A program made the position numbers and the translations under genes. A DNA stretch of 24,890 bases. It comes from CAZSVI01 sp964610205. Its GTDB lineage: Bacteria > Bacillota > Clostridia > DSM-8532. Numbering within the stretch: the stretch's first letter is position 1; the number at the start of each line of letters is the position of its first letter. The notes beneath the pieces are model-generated. The model had not been told where the DNA came from. It searched no databases and saw nothing but the letters and a program-made list of their open reading frames with translations. The stretch spans positions 1 through 24,890 of the forward strand of contig CAZSVI010000050.1 in NCBI GenBank assembly GCA_964610205.1, in the 5' to 3' direction. Of the stretch, positions 8,084 through 15,800 are shown one piece after another.

Positions 8084-8455
8084 TTAACGCGAATAATACT
8101 CCAGCAGATCTTCAATACTAATCATACTGAGTATTTTACCGTCTTTAACTACAGGCATTGCTACTATATGATTATCCAGAAGTTTTCTGGATGCTTCCTG
8201 TATTGTGCATTCAGGGTGAATTGATACCACAACTTTTGACATAACCCAGTCCACAGGGCATGAATCATAATGACCGGGTTGGATCATAAACCTGTAGATA
8301 TCGGCTTTTACAATAATTCCGGATAAAAGGTCATGTTCATTAACGACAGGAACGCTGTTTAATTTATTTTTATTCATAATATCCAATACGCTTTCAATAG
8401 GATCTGTTTCTTTAACGGAAACAAAGTCTTTTTTCATAAAATCTTTAATCTGCAT
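8084..8455 (-). CDS. Two-CBS-domain protein
   Basis: The 123-residue product consists almost entirely of a pair of CBS domains (residues ~5-58 and ~70-123), starting MQIKDFMKKDFVSV and containing NSVPVVNE and AMPVVKDG, the typical beta-strand cores. The start at 8455 follows GGGGAGGTG by 9 bases; an ATG 30 bases further upstream lies before this site and is rejected. Such pairs bind adenosine nucleotides or SAM and sense energy state; stand-alone forms often have no known partner. It converges on the GntR gene with 17 bases between stops and is divergent from the SLH glycosidase gene, sharing the 236-bp upstream region. Confidence 0.88.
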   Translation of the reverse strand: MQIKDFMKKDFVSVKETDPIESVLDIMNKNKLNSVPVVNEHDLLSGIIVKADIYRFMIQPGHYDSCPVDWVMSKVVVSIHPECTIQEASRKLLDNHIVAMPVVKDGKILSMISIEDLLEYYSR

Positions 8456-8537
8456 AGAATTAAACACCTCCCCGAACATAAGCAAATATCTTATATATTA
8501 TTTACCAACATTCGGTTATTTGTAACAGATTTTTAAT

Positions 8538-8567
8538 TTGATCCGGCACGAATATCTCTAGTATTAT
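8538..8567 (+). promoter_or_regulatory. Candidate promoter for SLH glycosidase-like gene
   Basis: TTGATC (8538-8543) and TATTAT (8562-8567) are spaced by 18 bases, giving a leader of about 120 bases to the ATG at 8692. Moderate match only; a second TATAAA overlaps at 8565. Confidence 0.35.
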
Positions 8568-8691
8568 AAATACGGAAGGTGTTTAAATATTTCCCGGCTT
8601 CTATCCGAAACAGAAATCGTGATTTCTAAACAACGAATAAGACCAATTCAATTTAAAGTAAATTTTGTAAAATTAATGTGGAGGGTTAGCC

Positions 8692-10866
8692 ATGGTTAAA
8701 AAGCCTGGAATCAAACGTACCTTTATATTTGTTCTTGCTGTATTGATTCTGCTTGTCCAACAGGTTCTGGCCGCAAGTACTCCGTGGGATTTGTACAATC
8801 AATATATACCAGGTAAAATGCTTGTAACAAAAAGGCATTTGAGGGGAATGTGGATATCCACCGTTTTAAATCTGGACTGGCCCTCCACTGAAGCAAGGGA
8901 TTTAAAGGATGATTCGGAGCGTATACAAAAAAGCAAAGAAGAACTCATTTCCATACTTGACAGAGCTGTTGATATGAATATGAATGCAATATTTTTTCAG
9001 GTAAGTCCGCAGGGTGATGCCCTATACATATCGGAACATGTACCCTGGTCAAGGTATTTAACGGGAACCTTCGGAAAGGATCCCGGCTTCGATCCCCTTG
9101 AGTTTGCTATTGATGAAGCCCATCGCAGAAATCTGGAGTTTCATGCATGGTTTAATCCTTATAGAGTATCAATGTATACAAATACGGAAACCACCCGGTC
9201 ACTTGACATACCAAAAAGTGTTTTCAGGGAACACCCCGACTGGATAAGGACAGCTATGAACAGGTATGTGGTGGATCCCGGTATTCCGGAAGCCAGAAAC
9301 TGGGCTTTTAACAGGGTTATGGAAGTTGTCAGTAATTATGATATTGACGGCGTTCATTTTGACGACTACTTTTATTATGAACGGACAGCAGGCGAATTAA
9401 AGGATGAACAAACCTATCAGAAATATAATCAGGGACAGTTTTCAAATATCCAGGACTGGAGAAGAAACAACACATATTTGTTAATAAGGGAGATATCTAA
9501 GGAAATCAACGCCGTGAAACCCTGGGTTAAGTTTGGGATAAGTCCCGGGGGAGTATGGGGTAACAGTGAGGACGGGCATCCGGAAGGATCAAACACAAAA
9601 TCCACATATACCAATTATGATATTAACTTTGCGGACACAAAAAAATGGGTGGAAGAGGAATTGATTGATTACATAGCGCCGCAGATTTACTTTACTTTTG
9701 CCAATTCACGGGCATCTTACGGAGAGCTTGCAACCTGGTGGGCAAATATTACAAAAAGAAAAAACGTTCACTTATATATCGGACAGGCCCTATACAAGAT
9801 CAATGATGATTCAGACCAATATTTCAAGGGAGCCAATGCATTAAAGGAATTTCCAAATCAGATGAAATTCAACGTTGCCCATCCCGATATTAGCGGCAGC
9901 ATACTGTTTAGAGCAAAAAACCTTACTGATTCGGGGAAACAGCAGGTAGTATCCTTGCTTAAAAATGAGTTGTGGGATACAAAAGCGTTAATCCCCATTA
10001 TGCCGTGGAAAGGGGGAGCAGCCCCGGAAAAACCTGTGGTTGGGACAATCCGGACTGTTGATAGCGGAACAAAAATTACGTGGCAGGACAATGATCCCAA
10101 TACTTGTTATTATGCTGTATACCGGTTTGGCATAGATGAAAAAATCAATACCAGCTCCAGTATAATTGCAAAAAACCTGATTGCTGCAGTGCGGAGGGAA
10201 CCCGGCAATGGTATGGAATTCATCGACACTCAGACAAAAAAACCCGAACAGGTAAAGTATATGGTAACATCCCTGGATAGATTGCATCACGAAAGTGAAG
10301 GGCTTGTAATCAGTCATAACCAATCAACCTATTTTACCGATTTGGGACCGGACTACCACTGGGCAATAAATGCAATTGACGAATTGCATGAAAAAAAAAT
10401 TATCCTTGGGGATGGGAAGGGGTTCTTTTACCCTGATGAGTTTACAAAGCGGGGGGATTTTATTTTAATGATAGTCAGATCCCTGGAATTAGACTCTGAA
10501 TTTGAAGAAAACTATGCGGATGTCGGAGAAGACGCCTATTATTATAACGGGATAGGTATTGCAAAAAAGCTTGGAATCATACATGGGGACAACAGGTATT
10601 TCAATCCGGAGGTCAATATTACCAGAGAGGATATGATGATCATCCTTATACGAGCCCTTGGCGCTGCAGGTTATGAATTTGAACTGGCAAGCGAGGATGT
10701 TCTTACTCATTTTACGGATGAGGATCAGATAAGCAGCTATGCCCGACCGGCGGCGGCCTCATTGGTAAAATCGGGATTGATACTTGGAAACGGTGGATTC
10801 ATAGCGCCGAAGAGCTTTGCAACCAGAGCGGAATTAAGCGTTATGCTGCATAGGATTTTAAAATGA
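8692..10866 (+). CDS. S-layer-anchored GHL10/DUF187 glycosidase-like protein
   Basis: A typical signal peptide (KKPGIKR, hydrophobic core, cleavage about VLA|AST at residue 27) shows export. Residues ~45-410 are a GHL10/DUF187 TIM-barrel, related to Bacillus YngK and to E. coli DigH, which cuts denuded peptidoglycan glycans. Motifs seen are LRGMWISTV, FHAWFNPYR, VHFDDYFYY (Asp224, Asp225) and GISPGGVWGN. Residues ~445-540 look like a fibronectin-III-like linker. Residues 547-724 hold three SLH repeats (starts near 547, 607 and 672), which bind pyruvylated secondary cell-wall polymer and place the enzyme at the wall. GGAGGG lies 6 bases before the ATG. A role in cell-wall remodelling or in surface glycan hydrolysis is inferred; no activity can be read from sequence. 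Confidence 0.9.
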   Translation: MVKKPGIKRTFIFVLAVLILLVQQVLAASTPWDLYNQYIPGKMLVTKRHLRGMWISTVLNLDWPSTEARDLKDDSERIQKSKEELISILDRAVDMNMNAIFFQVSPQGDALYISEHVPWSRYLTGTFGKDPGFDPLEFAIDEAHRRNLEFHAWFNPYRVSMYTNTETTRSLDIPKSVFREHPDWIRTAMNRYVVDPGIPEARNWAFNRVMEVVSNYDIDGVHFDDYFYYERTAGELKDEQTYQKYNQGQFSNIQDWRRNNTYLLIREISKEINAVKPWVKFGISPGGVWGNSEDGHPEGSNTKSTYTNYDINFADTKKWVEEELIDYIAPQIYFTFANSRASYGELATWWANITKRKNVHLYIGQALYKINDDSDQYFKGANALKEFPNQMKFNVAHPDISGSILFRAKNLTDSGKQQVVSLLKNELWDTKALIPIMPWKGGAAPEKPVVGTIRTVDSGTKITWQDNDPNTCYYAVYRFGIDEKINTSSSIIAKNLIAAVRREPGNGMEFIDTQTKKPEQVKYMVTSLDRLHHESEGLVISHNQSTYFTDLGPDYHWAINAIDELHEKKIILGDGKGFFYPDEFTKRGDFILMIVRSLELDSEFEENYADVGEDAYYYNGIGIAKKLGIIHGDNRYFNPEVNITREDMMIILIRALGAAGYEFELASEDVLTHFTDEDQISSYARPAAASLVKSGLILGNGGFIAPKSFATRAELSVMLHRILK

Positions 10867-10916
10867 AAGCTTTTAAGCATGTTGCCCTGCGTCATCGAAA
10901 AGAGGTGTGCACCAAA

Positions 10917-10940
10917 GGAGCGTACCCACCGGAACGCTCC
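10917..10940. repeat. Inverted repeat in GC-rich spacer
   Basis: GGAGCGT (10917-10923) and ACGCTCC (10934-10940) can form a 7-bp stem with a 10-base loop. Read on the minus strand it is followed by TTT, so it might help end transcripts of the FapA-like gene, but there is no proper T tract. Confidence 0.4.
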
Positions 10941-10971
10941 CCCAGAGAGGATAACCCCAGCACCGGAACGC
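10927..10971. repeat. Direct repeat CACCGGAACGC, two copies
   Basis: The 11-mer CACCGGAACGC is at 10927-10937 and again at 10961-10971 (34-base period), in a spacer that is much richer in GC than the other intergenic regions here. The function is unknown; the composition suggests a remnant of an inserted element. Confidence 0.6.
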
Positions 10972-10997
10972 ACCAGCAATGCCTCGACCCGTTAAAG

Positions 10998-11057
10998 CAT
11001 CCGAACCACCCGCTACGTTAATCTGACTATGCCTCTGAATAGTTACCCGTTGTTAAA
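10998..11057 (+). repeat. Dispersed ~60-bp repeat, copy A
   Basis: This stretch matches 17997-18061 in the same orientation. Shared blocks are CATCYGMACCACCCGCTRCGTT, CCTCTGAATAGT and TTGTTAAA, with short length differences between them. It runs into the last codon positions of the FapA-like gene (stop at 11053-11055). Confidence 0.7.
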
Positions 11058-12636
11058 GCGCCTGGATTATACCGTCCTTTACAATATATGTCGAGCCTAT
11101 TGCTTCCTCGGCTGTTTCCATTGATACATTCTGAATAACAAGTTTAACCCTGGGATAAATCCTTCTTTTCACTACAACGGCTCCTTCGCCCGGAGTGCGC
11201 ATGAAATTCATTATACTAAGTCTTTCCCCCTCAAGGCTTCTGATTTCATCCTGCACTATACGAATAGCCTGTCTTGTTTTCTGTATGGTTGCCTCATTCT
11301 TATTCCGGGCATCCTCATTGTCGCTTTTTGTTATCATTAATTTCAGCTTTACAAGCTGTTCCTTTTTTTTTGACAGAATATCTACGATTTCATTCACTCT
11401 GGACTGCAGAGAACTGCGGTTAAAGCCGCGTATTATAATATTTGTTTTGTTTTCCATCCAATTCCCAATATCGGCACATTCAATACGGATATCAGCATCG
11501 ACCATGCCGCCGACAATCTGACCGCGAGGAGAATCAACAATGACCTGTTTTGCACGGATATTTGCATTTCTCGCATAAAAACCTATATATATGCTGCCAT
11601 TACAGATTACATCAACATCGGACAGATACTTTACATAAAGGTTTTTACCGCATACTATTTTTGCTCTGTTTTTACCTGCAACGCCGCCTCTGATATAAAT
11701 ATTACCCTCTGTGCTCTCAATGGTATCAACTCCGCCGATTCCATATTCGCCGGTAATTTCAATGTCCTTTTTTGAGTGTATGCTGAAATTTTCTTCCACG
11801 CTTCCCTTTACCGTTACATATCCGTTGAAATTTATATTTCCTGTATTAAAATCCACATCTCCTTTAATATCCATAACATCATAAACAGCAATAGAATCTC
11901 CGACATAATGAACGGCGCCGGTTTTTAGCGCATATATAACATCCTTGCCTTCTTCTCTTACAAGTTCCACGGAGTCACGATCGTATGGAAGCGAAAGGAA
12001 TGAACCATTCAATGGAGGTATTTCGGTACCGAGCACGCTTTTTCCCGGAATTCCGGGAACAGGATCAATTCGTTCACCCAGCCAGCTGCCGGCCTGGATT
12101 TGATGGATCAGATTCAGGTTATAATGGTTTACATTTCCGTTGTCCACTAATTCAGGTTTTGGCTCCTGAATTTGATACAGTTTCACTGTGGCATCCTTAC
12201 CGTTTACAGGAGGAATGCCCTGAGCGATTACAAAAGGTTCGTAGGCAGTTAAATTCTCTCTTAAAGCATCAAGCTTGATGCCATAATTCACACCTGCTCT
12301 TTTGAGGGCTTCGGTTACTTCAATGATAAGATTCTTGCGGTTATCCGGAGACAACTCTGCAGAAGGAATATTAAGTGTTATTTTTGCTTCAAGGTTATTT
12401 CCGGATATTATAACTAAAACGCGCTCCTTGCCGACTGCAAACAATTCAGGTCCATAAGGAGCGCTGTTCAACGCGCTTTTTACCGGAAGGTAATTCGTAA
12501 TTTTTATATTTGGGAATTGCAGCATAAGACTATTAAAACTATCAAGTGAGGTTCCCTTTTTAAATGACTGAATATAAAACCCGTCATTTTTTTCTATAAT
12601 GGCAATAGCGTTGTCACGATAAATTACCTCTTCCAC
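11053..12636 (-). CDS. FapA/DUF342-family protein
   Basis: The 527-residue product starts with GTG after GGGGGCG. It has the DUF342 plan: an N-terminal segment (~1-165), the conserved FapA entry GERIDPVPGIPGKSVLGTEI (~residues 190-210), a parallel beta-helix with polar turns (~225-400; GDVDFNTGNINFNGYV), a coiled coil (~410-470, rich in KKKEQLVKLK) and a short beta-rich C-terminus. FapA-like proteins are cytoplasmic and have been linked to polar flagellum assembly in Vibrio; in clostridia they are often found without flagellar genes and the role is unsettled. No flagellar gene is nearby. It follows the A2M gene on the same strand after a 250-bp gap that holds a palindromic repeat, so it probably has its own promoter. 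Confidence 0.88.
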   Translation of the reverse strand: MEEVIYRDNAIAIIEKNDGFYIQSFKKGTSLDSFNSLMLQFPNIKITNYLPVKSALNSAPYGPELFAVGKERVLVIISGNNLEAKITLNIPSAELSPDNRKNLIIEVTEALKRAGVNYGIKLDALRENLTAYEPFVIAQGIPPVNGKDATVKLYQIQEPKPELVDNGNVNHYNLNLIHQIQAGSWLGERIDPVPGIPGKSVLGTEIPPLNGSFLSLPYDRDSVELVREEGKDVIYALKTGAVHYVGDSIAVYDVMDIKGDVDFNTGNINFNGYVTVKGSVEENFSIHSKKDIEITGEYGIGGVDTIESTEGNIYIRGGVAGKNRAKIVCGKNLYVKYLSDVDVICNGSIYIGFYARNANIRAKQVIVDSPRGQIVGGMVDADIRIECADIGNWMENKTNIIIRGFNRSSLQSRVNEIVDILSKKKEQLVKLKLMITKSDNEDARNKNEATIQKTRQAIRIVQDEIRSLEGERLSIMNFMRTPGEGAVVVKRRIYPRVKLVIQNVSMETAEEAIGSTYIVKDGIIQAL

Positions 12637-12691
12637 AAAATCGCCCCCAAGTTTATTTTACCAGCCCCACAGGGCGGGTGTAAAGCATTTC

Positions 12692-12720
12692 TATATAATA
12701 TATATCGGAACAGGGAGCAA
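12692..12720 (-). promoter_or_regulatory. Candidate promoter for FapA-like gene
   Basis: On the minus strand TTGCTC (12720-12715) and TATATA (12697-12692) are spaced by 17 bases, about 55 bases before the GTG start. Both boxes are imperfect. Confidence 0.35.
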
Positions 12721-12795
12721 AAATAATGAAAACAGGTGTGTGTGTTGGAATTGCAAGCAATTGCTTCCGTTGTTATAAGCTGTATTAAGTTTTTG

Positions 12796-12869
12796 TGTCA
12801 TTCTGAGCGAAGCGAAGAATCTTTATCCCAGGGATGAGCAAGATTCTTCGCTAACACTCAGGATGACAG
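12796..12869. repeat. Palindromic dispersed repeat (TGTCATTCTGAGCGAAGCG type)
   Basis: The left arm (12796-12823) begins TGTCATTCTGAGCGAAGCGA and ends AGAATCTT; the right arm (12840-12868) is its near-perfect reverse complement with a few differences. A small inner palindrome ATCCCAGGGAT lies in the loop. Sequences of this type are known as mobile miniature or REP-like palindromes scattered between genes in many bacteria. Here it sits between the stop of the A2M gene and the start of the FapA-like gene. Confidence 0.85.
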
Positions 12870-12886
12870 TCTTATCCATAAGGTTG

Positions 12887-15800
12887 TTACTCTGTAATCC
12901 GGATGGTTGCTTTATCTCCAAAGTTTATGCTGTCCTTGACCAAAGTGCCCTGAATAATTGTACCGTCGGCTTTGAAGGTTCCCGGGCTTACAACACGCGC
13001 ATAGTATACAAGGGGTTCCTTCTGCTTTGCATCCCGGCATACATTAAAGGTTACTTTTTGTCCGTCGGTATTCCTGAACCACCACATTGCTCCTTTTTCT
13101 GGACGGATGCCTGCCTGGTATGGGCTTTCAAGAGGTTTCAGGCCTGAAGGCGCAAAGTCTGTAATTTCGTAGCAGCTGTCCATTGAGGTATCGTCCGTAT
13201 TCCACTCAAGTACTACCTTTACTATGTCATTCTGTTTGAACTCCGTTGTTTCCGTGCCTGTTTTATAGTCATAAAATCTGCGGTTAACCGATATGTTTCC
13301 GTCGGTTTGAACCTGTTCTGTCAAAGGCGCTTTGAAGACTGATACCACCGATGCTTCTCCCGATACTTTTATGATTTTAAGCTCAGGAAGCTTGACCGAA
13401 GGGACTGTAACCGCTACTCCGCCGCCTCCTTTCAGGCTTTCCGCGTATGTTTTCCCGTCGTATTCATAGGTAAATTCCACATCCGAAGCCGAAAGCTTGT
13501 TACATTCTTCCATCACATAGAGTAATTTTTCCGCATTCATTAATTCCTTTTTGGAATAATTGTTTGTGATATACAAGAACATTCCATCCTTATCCGCAAT
13601 ATTCAGTTTTGAAGCCAGAACCGCCGCCAGGGCCGTATCCTTCAGAATTACATCTATGTTATCCGAATTTTTCACTCGTACATATGGATTCATATTTTCC
13701 AAAACAGGAGTTATCTTCTCATTGTAAATTCCGCGTGCGACATGGGTTTCACCCAACGCTTCAAAGGCAAGCGCCAGATATAAACTGTCTTCAAATGTAA
13801 GGTTTGTAACCTTTATTGCCTTGTTCAGATCCACCAGCACAGGCTCGCCCATAACTGCCAGCCCATAGAGTGCCGGAGCATTGACTCTGCCCGGTTCACC
13901 ATATACCAGCGAGTAGAAGTATTGCTTCAGCATCCGGGCCCCCGCTTCATCCTTTAACACGGTTGCCAACAGGGACGATAGTTTTACATCGCTTTCGGAA
14001 TAGGGAAGGATGCCGAATCCGCCGTCAGACTTCTGGTATTGTGTAAGATCAACTTCTCCGGCATCACGGTAATGTTTTGTACCGGGAGCAATTTCATCCA
14101 GTATCAGCTTTGCCTGGCAAGCGGTGTATTTTTGATCCAGCCGGCTTCCGCCGCTGTAAAGCAAACTGTATAATGCCGGAATCAGCTTACCGCGGCTTTC
14201 ATCAGTAAAGATAAGGGTGGTCAGTCCTTCTGTTCCGCCTGTTAAGGTCATATTTGCCTTAAGACTTTTTGTGACTGCTTTTTCAATTTCATGGTAGGTG
14301 TCCGCTACCTGTATCGTTCTTCGTATGCCGTCGGACAAGCCACTTTCGCTGATTGCCTTAATTTCAATATCATAAATGCCCGCTTCCATTTGCCAGAGGG
14401 GAATGTTGGTACGTTCAAAGGCTTTTCCTGTTACCGTCTGAGTAAATCCCGGAAGCTGAGGACTTGTGATCTGCCAGGTGATATTCTCCCCTTCCTTAAG
14501 TTTGTTTCCATAGCCGGTAACACCGATATATGGAAAATCTCCGGTTAAATATGTGGTATTCAGGCTGTCGTTGATGAAGAAGGGAAGAGTAACCTTCAGA
14601 TCAGCTTTTCCGGTGCCTCCGTGCAGATCGGGTGAGATTCCCGCAAGGGTTACATGCCAGGAGGTAACATTATCCGGCAGTTTGAAGGAAACGGTTCCGG
14701 TTCCGTCTTCTGAAAGGGAGGCCAGACGGAAGAGAGCGGTATCCTTGAACTCAGTTCTTACCTGGACCGAGGACATATCATTGGCCGCTCCGGCTGCGGG
14801 CATACTCTCCTGAAAGCTGATGTCCATCAACTTGGCCGTTTCCGTGTTGCGTGCCCCGCTGTCCTGACCACCTATTTCGCCGTATAAGCCTTTGATTCCA
14901 TAAGAGCCTGAGCCATGGGTGGAATAGGAGTACCCCAATCCGCTTCCGAGGTGCTGGTATAATGCTTCGAGAACATTCACATAATAGTGTGAAATCTCAA
15001 GCATTGCCTCGTCCATAATTGCCAGGTTGATACGGGCCGCGACAGGCTTTCCGTTTTCATCTCTTGCGGTAATATTTAATGTAACGGTATCTCCCGGACG
15101 GTAATCTTCCTTATCAGCTTCCAATTCTATATCAATTTTTACCTCATCGGTATCGTAACCAATAGACCGGGTACCGGTGTTAATATACCCTGTTCCGGTA
15201 AAGTAAACAGCCTGGATATAGATATTCGGGATGGCTTCTTCGGTAAAAACAGTTTTATATTCGGCACTGTTTTGAACCGAGTACTTTGTAATTCCCTTCT
15301 GCGCTTCCATAAAAAGCACCGAATCGGCAGAGACGTTTTCTTCGTTGTTTTTCAGGGTTGCGAGCACTTCATCTCCCAGGCGGTAACTATCCTTGTCGGT
15401 TTCAAGGTGATACCAGTCATGCTTCGTATCAATACCCGTCCTAAACCGTTTCGAAAGATAAACCTCCCGGTTCATAACCCTGCCGTTACCGTCTTCCCAG
15501 ATTAGTTCGGCGGTATACCAGCCTTCATCAGGATCTTTTAAATTGAAGTCTTTGGACGTAAATCCATCTGTACCGGTTGTGAAAGAGAAGCTTTGCACCT
15601 TTTCCCTGCGTTCTTCATAGCGATACCGTTTGTTGACGACCTTGTTGATATAGTCATATTCTTCGCCATCCTCAATCTTATCATAGGTATGGTAAATAAT
15701 TGTTCCGGCAATGACCTTGTTTGATGCAGGTTCTCCCAAAAAATCGGGGTAATTCTGCGGATCTTCGTTGTTATTTATGCGGCTCAGGTCAATCCGGTTC

